Assembly (NCBI RefSeq): GCF_005780165.1
Contig: NZ_VAUV01000004.1
Location: 124,001 to 188,000, forward strand
Origin: Phragmitibacter flavus
Lineage (GTDB): Bacteria; Verrucomicrobiota; Verrucomicrobiia; Verrucomicrobiales; Verrucomicrobiaceae
Direction of reading: 5' to 3'
DNA: 64,000 nucleotides
Of this stretch, positions 36,574-44,585 are shown piece after piece. Every line of letters begins with the position of its first letter. Positions within the stretch are counted from its first letter, which is position 1. The position numbers and the translations under genes are program-made. Below the pieces are notes generated by a model. The model saw nothing but the letters and a program-made list of their open reading frames with translations. It had not been told where the DNA came from and ran no database searches.

Positions 36574-36602
36574 TTGAAATGGACTTCTGATTTGTGTTAT
36601 AT
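36574..36602 (+). promoter_or_regulatory. Sigma70-like promoter of the cassette
   Basis: -35 TTGAAA (36574-36579), 17-base spacer, -10 TTATAT (36597-36602). Placed ~50 bases before the first cassette gene. Confidence 0.5.
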
Positions 36603-36650
36603 AAAGTTGAACTACTGAATGATCGGTAGCTCATCACTCCTAACTCTTAA

Positions 36651-36863
36651 ATGCCAAGACCACGACACTACGTGCCCTGCATTGCGCGGAACGTGGTGTG
36701 TGCCCTCTATCACGAAGCCAGACACCGACAGATGCCGATGACTAAGCTCGTGAATGAACTCCTTACTGCTGCCCTCAATGGGCGTGCCAGTTGGCAGACC
36801 GCACACGCCACGTCACCGCCACAGGACCAAAATGACAGCGGCTACCGTGCTCAACCACTGTAG
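36651..36863 (+). CDS. Small ribbon-helix-helix-like protein
   Basis: 70 aa. 'RHYVPCIARNVVCALYHEARHRQMPMTKLVNELLTAAL' reads as a short strand, helix, turn, helix, as in Arc/MetJ or CopG-type DNA-binding proteins, followed by a disordered tail; the comparison is by eye. It is the first gene of the cassette, behind a good promoter and followed by a terminator-like hairpin. A regulator or partition-type role is likely but unproven. Confidence 0.55.
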   Translation: MPRPRHYVPCIARNVVCALYHEARHRQMPMTKLVNELLTAALNGRASWQTAHATSPPQDQNDSGYRAQPL

Positions 36864-36892
36864 TCATCACATCCTCCCTCTCCAGTTCACAG

Positions 36893-36915
36893 ACCCGGCC
36901 TCGTGCCGGGTTTTG
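36893..36915 (+). terminator. Terminator-like hairpin before the second cassette gene
   Basis: Stem acccggc/gccgggt (36893-36899/36905-36911) followed by tttt. It lies between the RHH-like gene and the next ORF, so it is either a terminator or an attenuator. Confidence 0.65.
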
Positions 36916-36976
36916 TCGTTTCTGGGGGCGGAGGTCTCACCAATACAAACCAGACAAACGAAAGGAACATCACATC

Positions 36977-37543
36977 ATGGCAGTCAAACTATCCGCCAAC
37001 TACAGCAAGAAGATCGGCCTCCCCAATTACAGCTCCCACAGCTTCATGGCCTCTGTCGAAATCGAACTGACCGACCTCTCCCAGGTGGAGAGCGAATGTC
37101 AGCGCCTCTACGAACTGCTCCAGCAGTCCGTGGACCGTGAGATCCAGCAGGTGGGCTTCCTCCCGGATACCAAAGGCCACGCCAAGAACGGTGTCAGCAA
37201 TGGCAATGGCCACGTCAACGGCTCCGGGTATCGTAACGGCAGCAACGGTCATACCAACGGCAATGGATCCAATGGTCACCACCGCCCTGCCACCAACGGC
37301 AATGGGAATAGCAATGGAGACCGCTGGGTCTGCACCGAGGGACAGCGTGGGTTCATCCTGCGCATCATCAACGAGCAGCAGCTCGACAAGCAGGAGGTCG
37401 AAGACCTGGCTGGGCAAATGTTCGGCCTCGGGGTCAAGCAGCTCAACAAGATGCAGGCTTCCCAGTTGATTGACGAGCTGCTGGCCAAAGCCGGTAAACC
37501 TCGTCAGTCACGCTGGAGCAACACCGCGACCCAACCCGCATGA
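36977..37543 (+). CDS. Unknown protein with Gly/Asn-rich linker
   Basis: 188 aa. An N-terminal domain (1-65, 'KLSANYSKKIGLPNYSSHSF' then 'VEIELTDLSQVESECQRLYELL') is followed by a ~45-residue low-complexity linker rich in Asn-Gly (residues ~68-112) and a C-terminal helical domain ('QRGFILRIINEQQLDKQEVEDL', 'QLNKMQASQLIDELL'). The C-terminal part looks like a small protein- or DNA-binding module. Its stop overlaps the nuclease start by 4 bases, so the product probably works with that nuclease. No family named. Confidence 0.75.
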   Translation: MAVKLSANYSKKIGLPNYSSHSFMASVEIELTDLSQVESECQRLYELLQQSVDREIQQVGFLPDTKGHAKNGVSNGNGHVNGSGYRNGSNGHTNGNGSNGHHRPATNGNGNSNGDRWVCTEGQRGFILRIINEQQLDKQEVEDLAGQMFGLGVKQLNKMQASQLIDELLAKAGKPRQSRWSNTATQPA

Positions 37544-38373
37544 ACACGCTCGCCCCATCCCCACCTGCTCTCCAGGTGACGGAACGCAGCGAGCACGAAG
37601 TTCTTCAGCGGCTACAGGAAACCGTATCCGCCTCCCGGTTGAACTGTTTCCTGCAATGCCGTTTGAAGTTCTACTTCCGCTACGTTCGGGCCATTCCCAA
37701 GGCGAAGACACCAGCCCTCCATGTCGGCAACTCGGTTCACGCCGCGTTGAAGGCATGGCACAAGGCGCGGTGGCTCACCAAACCGCTCACCCTGAAACAG
37801 CTCCACGAGGAGTTCGTTGAAGCGTGGGTGGAGCCGGACGACGGCAAGTTGCTTCCCGTGCAGTGGGACGGAGAAGAGGAATCAGCCAAACTCACTGGCT
37901 GGCGACTCTGCGAAGTCTACCTGCGCGAAAGTGGCATCGACTTGGGCGAAAAGCCCGACGCCGTCGAAGTCCCGGTGGAAGCCGATCTGGCCAAGCATGG
38001 CCTACCCCGGCTCATCGGCATCCTTGATCTGGTGCAGAAGCGCCGGATCATTGACTATAAAACCACGTCATCCACCCCCAACGCCGATAAAGTAGCTCAC
38101 ACACACGAGGTGCAGACCAGCATCTACGCCGTGCTCTACCGATTCAACACCGGGCATGTTGAGCAAGGGATCGAACTGCACCATCTGGTGAAGTTGAAAA
38201 ACCCCAAGCTCGTCATCACCACATTGCCTCCCATGAGCGATCAGCAACGAACGCGGCTGTTTCGTTTGATGGAGGCCTACCTCGAAGGACTGGACGGTCG
38301 GGATTTTATTCCATCGCCCGGCATGGCCTGTGCCAGTTGCGAATACTTCAACGAGTGTCGCCAGTGGCATTGA
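37540..38373 (+). CDS. Cas4/RecB-like PD-(D/E)XK nuclease with Fe-S cysteines
   Basis: 277 aa. The nuclease core is around residues 155-180 ('LIGILDLVQKRRIIDYKTT', the D...D-x-K pattern with a following Q-motif 'EVQTSIYAVLY'). Cysteines at 36/40 ('NCFLQC') and 264, 267, 273 ('CASCEYFNEC') match the one-N-terminal plus three-C-terminal layout that holds a 4Fe-4S cluster in Cas4 and AddB. It acts on DNA ends or single strands in known relatives. No cas1/cas2 or CRISPR array is in the window, so a DNA-processing role in a mobile cassette is inferred. Coupled to the preceding gene. Confidence 0.85.
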   Translation: MNTLAPSPPALQVTERSEHEVLQRLQETVSASRLNCFLQCRLKFYFRYVRAIPKAKTPALHVGNSVHAALKAWHKARWLTKPLTLKQLHEEFVEAWVEPDDGKLLPVQWDGEEESAKLTGWRLCEVYLRESGIDLGEKPDAVEVPVEADLAKHGLPRLIGILDLVQKRRIIDYKTTSSTPNADKVAHTHEVQTSIYAVLYRFNTGHVEQGIELHHLVKLKNPKLVITTLPPMSDQQRTRLFRLMEAYLEGLDGRDFIPSPGMACASCEYFNECRQWH

Positions 38374-38382
38374 CCTGTTTAA

Positions 38383-38661
38383 TCAGGAGCCATCTCTTTT
38401 GGCGTAGTGCTGTTTGAGCGTCTTTTTCATGACGCTTGGATCTGGCAACAGCTCCTGTGGAAACACGTGGAGTGCCTGCGCCAAGCACAACAGCTCAGCA
38501 TCAACGACACAGCGTATTTGGGTTTCGATCTTGGTGATTCCATTTTCACCGATGTCCCAGCCCAACAGCTGGCAGCGTGCCGCAAGGTCACTTTGCGTCA
38601 GTCCCTTGTCACGGCGAATCGCCTTGATCTTCGGACCGATGATGTTCTGAGCAGCTGTCAT
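38383..38661 (-). CDS. XRE-family repressor
   Basis: 92 aa from ATG 38661. The helix-turn-helix is 'IKAIRRDKGLTQSDLAARCQ', followed by 'ENGITKIETQIRCVVDAELLCLAQALHV'. The frame is open to 38706, but the chosen start lies directly before the HTH domain. It opposes the nuclease gene and is flanked by two identical-type operator palindromes, so it probably represses itself and perhaps the cassette genes on the other side. Confidence 0.8.
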   Translation of the reverse strand: MTAAQNIIGPKIKAIRRDKGLTQSDLAARCQLLGWDIGENGITKIETQIRCVVDAELLCLAQALHVFPQELLPDPSVMKKTLKQHYAKRDGS

Positions 38662-38663
38662 AC

Positions 38664-38725
38664 CTTCCGTAATTGGAAGTTGACGATAGGGGCTCGCTAG
38701 GCACAATGGCTTCCAATATCGGAAG
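38664..38725. promoter_or_regulatory. Twin operator palindromes CTTCC-N6-GGAAG
   Basis: Copies at 38664-38679 (spacer gtaatt) and 38710-38725 (spacer aatatc), centres 46 bases apart, directly upstream of the XRE gene. The identical half-sites and AT-rich spacers are typical of dimeric repressor sites. Confidence 0.6.
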
Positions 38726-38838
38726 GTTTAGTCCAGGTTCCGGCCCGTCTGCTTCCGCTCTTTGGATCTGCCTGTGCCTCGAAGAGACTAGCTCCCCAAA
38801 AACCTCAACCCTCAGTTCAAATCTTACTTAACCAATCT

Positions 38839-39771
38839 ATGACATTCCCCCTTTACCTTATGCTTCTCGTATTGATGATCTCCTGCAAACCTGCGGGAGA
38901 ACCAGTCAGCGTCTCCGAAGCTCCGCCTGAAGAGACGGCTAATGTTGTTCAGAGCTCACCGAAATCCGTTTCGCCACCACCAAGCGTGACCACTTCGAGT
39001 GAAGTCGTCGTAGCTCCAGTGGAGGCAGTGGTTACACCGATGCCTGAACCGGCAACGAAGCCGGAACAGGAACCAAAAAAAGAAGCGCCGCCAGCGCCAG
39101 TTTGGATAACACAGCGGCGCATTTCCAAGATCACTGACAGCGGGGTGCAAGCCATCCCGGCAGGAGTGGTTGTGGAAGTGGTTTCTTCTGACGGCGGAAC
39201 AGTTCGAGTAAAATACAACGCTCTACTGATTGAAGCTCCGCAAGATGCAGTGATCCAGCAAACGCTGGAAACTGAATCCTCAAAAGGTGCTTCAGGCGGT
39301 GGGTCGGATACTCCTGCAAATACGTCGGCAGCGCCTGACAACCATGGCCGCCCAAACGATCTGGAAACCAACAACCAACTCAGTGCCGCCCAGGTGGAAC
39401 TGAGGGCATTGGATGAAAAGCAAAACGCCGAAGTCTACAGCTACCATCAAAGCCTCAGCAAATTGCGCTCGGAAACCAGTTCGAGTCGTTCGGAAGATCG
39501 ACGTGATCGAGCTTCAGGTAGAATCCTGGGACGCGGCGACAAAAGCAAAAAGACTGAAGATCTGGAAGCCAAACTTCAACAGGCCGAGAGTTATCTCGTC
39601 TCGTTGAGGGAGCGGCATGCAACAGAACGTGCTCCGATCGAATTGCGCATCAGTGAACTGCGTAATCAGATCAATCACAACCTCCTGCAATACCACCGTG
39701 AAATGAGTGAGCAACACCGGCGCACTCGTTTAGAAAACAACAACCCCACCATACCGACATCAGCCCCATAG
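38839..39771 (+). CDS. Coiled-coil lipoprotein
   Basis: 310 aa. Lipobox-like 'LMISC' gives Cys at ~16. A long Pro/Val/Glu-rich extended region runs to ~90, then a compact region with 'GVVVEVVSSDGGTVRVKYN' (SH3-like?), and a charged coiled-coil region ~185-295 ('LEAKLQQAESYLVSLRERH'). Probably an envelope-spanning structural protein. It is preceded by the repressor's operator region and followed by a terminator. No family recognised. Confidence 0.7.
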   Translation: MTFPLYLMLLVLMISCKPAGEPVSVSEAPPEETANVVQSSPKSVSPPPSVTTSSEVVVAPVEAVVTPMPEPATKPEQEPKKEAPPAPVWITQRRISKITDSGVQAIPAGVVVEVVSSDGGTVRVKYNALLIEAPQDAVIQQTLETESSKGASGGGSDTPANTSAAPDNHGRPNDLETNNQLSAAQVELRALDEKQNAEVYSYHQSLSKLRSETSSSRSEDRRDRASGRILGRGDKSKKTEDLEAKLQQAESYLVSLRERHATERAPIELRISELRNQINHNLLQYHREMSEQHRRTRLENNNPTIPTSAP

Positions 39772-39805
39772 TGGTCTGACGTCGAGACTGAAAAAAGCAA
39801 GACAT

Positions 39806-39839
39806 CGCCGTCTCTCGATTCCGGGAGACGGCGGTTTTT
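39806..39839 (+). terminator. Rho-independent terminator
   Basis: Stem cgccgtctc/gagacggcg (39806-39814/39825-39833) followed by gttttt. It is the only feature between two lipoprotein genes. Confidence 0.85.
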
Positions 39840-39881
39840 GTATTCACCAATCATCATTCACAGAAAGGAAAACCCAAGTTT

Positions 39882-40148
39882 ATGAAATCGCTTTTAACCA
39901 TTATCAAGGTCATCCTGCTTGCTGCGTTTTTGAGCAGTTGCAAGTGGGCGACCACCTCAAACCTGTTGCCTGGGCAGCAGGACAAACAACAGCGCATCGA
40001 ACATCTCGAAGAGCAAAACTACCATCAGGCCTCCTCCCTCAAACGCTGGCAACTCGCCAGTGTGTCGTTGGGAGCCGGATGTCTGGTGCTCTTGATCGTC
40101 GGAACCGCCCTTGGAGCAAAGACCCGCCATGATGCCGCCCTCCTCTAA
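39882..40148 (+). CDS. Small lipoprotein with membrane helix
   Basis: 88 aa. Lipobox 'FLSSC' (Cys at 20), a helical 'QDKQQRIEHLEEQNYHQASSLKRW' region, then a C-terminal membrane helix 'LVLLIVGTALG'. It overlaps the next gene by ~20 bases, so the two are made together. The layout resembles phage or plasmid entry-exclusion or spanin-like small lipoproteins, but nothing specific was recognised. Confidence 0.65.
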   Translation: MKSLLTIIKVILLAAFLSSCKWATTSNLLPGQQDKQQRIEHLEEQNYHQASSLKRWQLASVSLGAGCLVLLIVGTALGAKTRHDAALL

Positions 40149-40683
40149 CCAACCTCCTTATCTCCATGGCGATGATGAGGATGACAACCACTGGAATGAT
40201 GCCGCAAGTGATCCCCGCATGCGGCCTCCATCCAGTCTGCCGACTCAACCTGCTGGCCTGAAGAGCCTCGTCACGCCTCACTGGTCGCCCCAACCATTGC
40301 CACCACCCCGAGTGGACGTCGAGTTATCAAAGCTTAGTCTGCTGGAGCGCGCCGCAGAGGTATTGCGCTACATGTTCACTAAAGCTGAATATTGGGTCTC
40401 TCCAGGGGGCGCGTTACGTGAATGGGTAAAACTCAACTTGCGCCTGGGTTTGCTCATTGCCATCCCAGCGGTGTTGGTGGCACCAGTGGTTACGCTGTTC
40501 CTCGGACAGTTAAGCGCATGGGTGACCCATCTCACTGAAACCACCTCCAAGCTGGTGTTGTTTCCGCTGTCAGCATTGCTGGTGGTGGGGCTTGTTTGTG
40601 CACTGGTCTATCTGGCCCGGGCACTCCCTTGGGCATTGATGCGGCGACCCTCACGGCGTCCTCCTCATTACTACGATGATTGA
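40129..40683 (+). CDS. Membrane protein of unknown function
   Basis: 184 aa from ATG 40129 (an ATG at 40132 is equally possible; the frame is open to 40111). A Pro-rich, acidic N-terminus of ~70 residues precedes an amphipathic segment and two membrane helices (~105-130 and ~140-165), with a basic end 'RRPSRRPPHYYDD'. It overlaps the preceding small lipoprotein gene. Probably a membrane partner of it. No family recognised. Confidence 0.6.
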   Translation: MMPPSSNQPPYLHGDDEDDNHWNDAASDPRMRPPSSLPTQPAGLKSLVTPHWSPQPLPPPRVDVELSKLSLLERAAEVLRYMFTKAEYWVSPGGALREWVKLNLRLGLLIAIPAVLVAPVVTLFLGQLSAWVTHLTETTSKLVLFPLSALLVVGLVCALVYLARALPWALMRRPSRRPPHYYDD

Positions 40684-40728
40684 GTTCTTCTGAGCCAGAT
40701 CATCGAAACTGCATAGCAACCACAAACG

Positions 40729-40762
40729 CTCCCCGGCTGCCCATGTGTAGCCGGGGAGTTTT
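40729..40762 (+). terminator. Terminator-like hairpin before the clamp gene
   Basis: Perfect 10-bp stem ctccccggct/agccggggag (40729-40738/40749-40758) then tttt. It is only ~27 bases before the next start codon. Confidence 0.8.
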
Positions 40763-40788
40763 CATTAAAACTCAAACCCACTTCAATT

Positions 40789-42255
40789 ATGAACCCCATC
40801 CCACTGCCCATCGCAGAACTTAAATCCGCCCTCACCGGGCTTTCCAAAATCATCAATCGCCACGCCACACTGCCGGCGTTGCAGATGATCCACATCGAAC
40901 GCAACAAGGACGGCTGGCTGTGCCTCACCGGCACCGACCTTGACCGCTTTGTCACCGTTCGTTTCGAGCAGCCATCCCAAGGCGAGCCTCTGGTCGTTCT
41001 CGCTCATTACGACGAACTCCAGCGCCTCACCAAAGCCTGTGCGAAGAATGAAACCCTGCTCCTCTCACCCGGCTCGCCGAATCACACGCTCGTGAAGTTC
41101 AGCGTCGCCAATGGAACCGGAGAAGCCAAGATCAACTCCGTTCCCACAGGCGAGTTCCCTGAAATCCCCAAGGTGCGTGGCAAAGCCGTTCCCTTGCCTG
41201 ACAACATGCGAACCAGCCTCCATGAAGCGATGGCCTGCGCCAGCACTGATGAATCCCGCTACGTCCTGCACGGAGCCTTCATCGACACCACCAAGCCCGA
41301 CGCCCATTACATCGTCGCTACCGATGGCCGCCACCTCTACAGCAGCAACTCATTCAATCTCGCGATGAACGTTCCGCTCAACATTCCTAAACACAAGTTC
41401 CTGGGATGGCGCGACTTCAATCTGGACGGCGAGTGGCAACTCAAAGTCGGCGAACCTCTCAACAAGGACGAATCACCACTGGTGCAAATCAACAGCCGAC
41501 GCTGGAGATTCATTACCAAACAAATCGGCGGCAACTATCCCAACTGGAAACAGGTGGTGCCCGATGCAAAACATACCCGATGCATACTCCAGCTTGATCC
41601 CGGGAAACTGGATCAAGTGCTTCAGATAATCGATTCACTGCCTTGTCACGACGACAAGTTCAGAACGATCGGATTGAGCTGGAGGAACAACCGCCTGTGC
41701 CTGAAGGCCAAGGAACAGATCCTCGGTGAATGGCTGGCGCGTCCGGTTCCCTTGCTCAAAGGCGAAGGGCCTGACATGACGGTCTTCTGCAATCGCACTT
41801 TGCTCACCAAGGCTTTGCAATTCGGATTATCGGCCATTCATCTCATTGATGACATCTCGCCTCTGCGATTCACGTCCGGGGGAAAACAGATGATCGTCAT
41901 GCCGATACGCGCCCAAGCCGCGAACCCATCAGAGAGACCATCGACCACACCTCCACCACGGCGTGAATCCCCGGCACCATTGCCACCTCCATCAGCACCA
42001 CGAACCCCATACCATCCAATACCTACACCACCGCAATCCCCACGCCTTCAACCAGAACCCTCACCAACCGAGGATCCGTTTGAGGAAGCGCTTCAACAGA
42101 TCAACGCCGTCAAAGAAACACTTCGTAGTTCCCTTGGCACGATCAACTCGTTGACCAACACGGTCAAACAAATGCGCGCGGATCGCCGCAGCACCACGCG
42201 AGACCTGCAATCGTTCCGCAACACCTTGCGAACGCTGCAAAAGGTCCCGCTCTAA
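40789..42255 (+). CDS. DnaN-like sliding clamp with Pro-rich and coiled-coil tail
   Basis: 488 aa. Residues 1-~375 resemble the three-domain beta clamp of DNA polymerase III: 'LSKIINRHATLPALQMIHIE', 'TGDFPEIP'-like 'PTGEFPEIPKV' and 'YIVATDGRHLYSS' (family 'ATDGHRL'). The last ~110 residues are not clamp: a Pro-rich spacer (~385-425) and a helical region 'FEEALQQINAVKETLRSSLG'. The host clamp must be elsewhere, so this is a specialised copy carried by the cassette, perhaps to load its own replication or repair factors. Flanked on both sides by terminator-like hairpins. Confidence 0.8.
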   Translation: MNPIPLPIAELKSALTGLSKIINRHATLPALQMIHIERNKDGWLCLTGTDLDRFVTVRFEQPSQGEPLVVLAHYDELQRLTKACAKNETLLLSPGSPNHTLVKFSVANGTGEAKINSVPTGEFPEIPKVRGKAVPLPDNMRTSLHEAMACASTDESRYVLHGAFIDTTKPDAHYIVATDGRHLYSSNSFNLAMNVPLNIPKHKFLGWRDFNLDGEWQLKVGEPLNKDESPLVQINSRRWRFITKQIGGNYPNWKQVVPDAKHTRCILQLDPGKLDQVLQIIDSLPCHDDKFRTIGLSWRNNRLCLKAKEQILGEWLARPVPLLKGEGPDMTVFCNRTLLTKALQFGLSAIHLIDDISPLRFTSGGKQMIVMPIRAQAANPSERPSTTPPPRRESPAPLPPPSAPRTPYHPIPTPPQSPRLQPEPSPTEDPFEEALQQINAVKETLRSSLGTINSLTNTVKQMRADRRSTTRDLQSFRNTLRTLQKVPL

Positions 42256-42287
42256 AATACAAAAACACCACCACATCCCCCAAGCCT

Positions 42288-42333
42288 GAGACCCGCCAGT
42301 GATGCCCGCGCATCCGGCGGGTCTCGGCGTTTT
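42288..42333 (+). terminator. Terminator-like hairpin before the DUF3150 gene
   Basis: Stem gagacccgcc/ggcgggtctc (42288-42297/42316-42325), followed by ggcgtttt. It ends ~30 bases before the next start. Confidence 0.7.
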
Positions 42334-42361
42334 GGGGTGCTGCTTAAACACCCAACCCACC

Positions 42362-43402
42362 ATGACCACCATGTCAGATCGAAAACACCAACTCCAGCAA
42401 ACCCCCGATATCATCACCGCCCTCACCCGCGAAGGCGTGCTCATCCACGTCTCCGTGCGATATTGGCGCGGCTGCCGCAAACTCGACGCACCCGACCTTG
42501 GTATCGAGCCGGGACAGGTCAATGCCCGTCTCGTCAGCCTCGGCCACAAACGACTCCTCCCAAAGGAAACCCTCGCACCACTCGCCCTCATCGAAGGCCG
42601 TGTGCATGCGTTGGTCGACAACAACACGTTCTCGTTCCTTGGCGGGCTCGCCCGATTCATGCCCAACGGCAGAATCGCCGACGTGCAAAGCGCGTTGGCC
42701 CAGTTCGAACGCGAGTTCCAACAGGCCCGGCAACAGTTCCTCAACCAGTATCAGCACAATCGCGACACCGCCTTGCGGGAATGGACTGACATGGCCCAGC
42801 GCCTGTCTTCGGATCCCGACCAACTCATCCACACCATCCAGCAGTCCTACCCTCCAGCCCACAAACTGGAGAAGACCTTTGGGTTTGATGTGCGCATGTT
42901 CCAGGTCAGCGCTCCACAGGACATCTCCCTGCAAATGCTCGACCTCGGTGAGCAAAACGCCATCGCCGAAGCCCGCCGACTGGCAGCCAATGAAGCCAGC
43001 ACGCGCATGCGTCAGGAAACCGAAACGTTCATCGCTGAGTGTGTCACCACCCTGCGACAGCAGACGGCACAGCTCTGCGATGAAATGCTCGCTTCCATGC
43101 AAAGCGGAAAAACCGACGGCGTGCATCAACGCACCCTCAACCGCTTGAGCAACTTCATTGACCAGTTCCGGCAACTTAACTTCGCCGGCGACGACGCCAT
43201 GGAAGCTCAACTCGAAGGCATCCGCCGTGAACTGCTCAACCGCAGTGCCGCCGACTACCGGCAGAACCACGCCGCCCAACAAAACCTCACCCGAGGTCTT
43301 GAACGGATGCGCGATCACGCCCGGCACCTTGCCCAACAAGACACCCGTGAACTGGTGGAACGCTTCGGCCAACTCGGCCGCCGCCAACTCCAGCTCAAGT
43401 AG
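42362..43402 (+). CDS. DUF3150-like protein
   Basis: 346 aa from ATG 42362 (42371 also possible; the frame is open to 42299 through the hairpin). 'VSVRYWRGCRKLDAPDLG', 'LVSLGHKRLLPKETLAPLAL' and 'FLGGLARFMPNGRIADV' match the DUF3150 pattern, followed by long amphipathic helices. DUF3150 proteins are found on plasmids and integrative elements beside AAA and von Willebrand-type proteins. The function is unknown; a regulator of an ATPase machine is plausible given the AAA gene downstream. A short repeat 'atcctttagcctt' (x2) lies after the stop. Confidence 0.75.
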   Translation: MTTMSDRKHQLQQTPDIITALTREGVLIHVSVRYWRGCRKLDAPDLGIEPGQVNARLVSLGHKRLLPKETLAPLALIEGRVHALVDNNTFSFLGGLARFMPNGRIADVQSALAQFEREFQQARQQFLNQYQHNRDTALREWTDMAQRLSSDPDQLIHTIQQSYPPAHKLEKTFGFDVRMFQVSAPQDISLQMLDLGEQNAIAEARRLAANEASTRMRQETETFIAECVTTLRQQTAQLCDEMLASMQSGKTDGVHQRTLNRLSNFIDQFRQLNFAGDDAMEAQLEGIRRELLNRSAADYRQNHAAQQNLTRGLERMRDHARHLAQQDTRELVERFGQLGRRQLQLK

Positions 43403-43467
43403 CAGATGCTCTGCCTTCATAACCCTCAGTTTTATCCTTTAGCCTTCATCCTTTAGCCTTTTGAAAC

Positions 43468-43848
43468 ATGTCTCACTTCGTCACCATTCAAACTCAGATC
43501 CGCGATGTGGCTGCTTTGCAAGATGCCTGCACCGAACTCGGTGTCGGCCTTGAGCAGAACGCCAACGCTCGCGGGTTCCTTAACCAGCAACGCCACGGCG
43601 ATTACGTGATCCGCCTTCGCGGTCCCTACGACATCGCAGCCAAGAAGCTCACTGACTCCGACTCCTATGAACTCTCCACCGACTGGTGGGATGGCCACGT
43701 GGAGAAGGAAGTCGGCAAAGACTACGGCCACCTGCTTCAGCTTTACGCCGTCCACAAGACCATGCGTGAAGCCCGCAAGAAACACCTGCGTGTCACCCGA
43801 CGCCAGGAACAGGACGGCAACATCAAACTCATCCTCGGAGGTTCATAA
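43468..43848 (+). CDS. DUF1257 (Ycf35-like) protein
   Basis: 126 aa. The opening 'SHFVTIQTQIRDVAALQDAC' and 'YVIRLRGPYDIAAKK' match DUF1257, the family of chloroplast Ycf35. Its biochemical role is not known. In cyanobacteria and planctomycete-type genomes it occurs with DUF2997 and Ycf46-like ATPases, and the same trio is present here within 2.6 kb, supporting a common machine. The next gene follows after 6 bases. Confidence 0.85.
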   Translation: MSHFVTIQTQIRDVAALQDACTELGVGLEQNANARGFLNQQRHGDYVIRLRGPYDIAAKKLTDSDSYELSTDWWDGHVEKEVGKDYGHLLQLYAVHKTMREARKKHLRVTRRQEQDGNIKLILGGS

Positions 43849-43854
43849 CAATCC

Positions 43855-44094
43855 ATGCCCACGTCACACCACCGGCACCGTCAGCAGCAGAAGCAAACCC
43901 TTGAAATCACCATTGCTCCCGGTGGCGCTATTGCCATCGAAGCGTCCGGGTTCAAGGGCAGCGACTGCGAACAAGCCACCCGCGATCTGGAACAAGCCCT
44001 CGGCATCGTGCGTCAACGCACACGCAAGCCCGAGTTCTACCAGAAAGCGGCCAACCAAACCCATCAGTCCAACCAACAAACCCAAGGCACATGA
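43855..44094 (+). CDS. DUF2997 protein
   Basis: 79 aa. The core 'LEITIAPGGAIAIEASGFKG' followed by 'C.....DLEQALG' is the DUF2997 pattern. Function unknown. It follows DUF1257 closely, as in other genomes, and overlaps the next small gene by 4 bases. Confidence 0.8.
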   Translation: MPTSHHRHRQQQKQTLEITIAPGGAIAIEASGFKGSDCEQATRDLEQALGIVRQRTRKPEFYQKAANQTHQSNQQTQGT

Positions 44095-44309
44095 ACCCAC
44101 GCATCTCCCAAGTAAACTTCGACCGGCAGGAACGTCCGTTCCGCGCCGAGATCCGCACCCCGTTGGGTGTGGTGGAAGTGCAATGGCGCGATGTCAGTGG
44201 CGACCTGTGCTGGTTCACCAACGGCAGCGGCGAGGCCAAAAAGCTCGCCGTTCCCGCCATTCAACGACTCAACCGCATGCTCACATGTCTGGATCAAGTC
44301 ACGTCTTAA
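44091..44309 (+). CDS. Small conserved-looking protein
   Basis: 72 aa, beta-rich at the start ('AEIRTPLGVVEVQWRDVSGD') with a C-terminal helix ('AVPAIQRLNRMLTCL'). No family named. Its 4-base overlap with DUF2997 and ~25-base overlap with the next gene mean it is co-translated with the DUF1257/DUF2997 pair. Confidence 0.65.
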   Translation: MNPRISQVNFDRQERPFRAEIRTPLGVVEVQWRDVSGDLCWFTNGSGEAKKLAVPAIQRLNRMLTCLDQVTS

Positions 44310-44578
44310 CCGTGCAACCGGGTGGTGTGGTGGTCAGCCTGTTTACGGAAGCCATCGACTTCCAACAACTAGGCAAACTCCACATCACCCGCGCCAGCAC
44401 CATCGAGTTCAACCCGGACACCCAGCAATGGGAGGTCCGTCTTGAAAACTCATCCCAGGTTTCGTTCGCGAACCCTTCGCGTCAGACCTGCCTCGACTGG
44501 GAGCATCAGCATTTTAACACGCTGATGCTCAATCAACCTCCACCCCTTCCATCACCACCACCAACCACCATGCCATAA
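44285..44578 (+). CDS. Small protein of unknown function
   Basis: 97 aa from ATG 44285 (the open frame extends to 43667 but only by reading through the DUF1257/DUF2997 genes). It has a beta-rich body ('VLTVQPGGVVVSLFTEAID', 'STIEFNPDTQQWEVRL') and a Pro-rich end. Seven bases before the AAA gene, so probably in the same transcription unit. No family recognised. Confidence 0.6.
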   Translation: MSGSSHVLTVQPGGVVVSLFTEAIDFQQLGKLHITRASTIEFNPDTQQWEVRLENSSQVSFANPSRQTCLDWEHQHFNTLMLNQPPPLPSPPPTTMP

Positions 44579-44585
44579 ACTCATC

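Noticed and set aside
36612-36806. 64-codon minus-strand ORF
   Set aside because: Opposite the better supported RHH-like gene with promoter.
37540-38373. Cas4 of a CRISPR system
   Set aside because: No CRISPR array, cas1 or cas2 anywhere in the window; the nuclease belongs to a different cassette.
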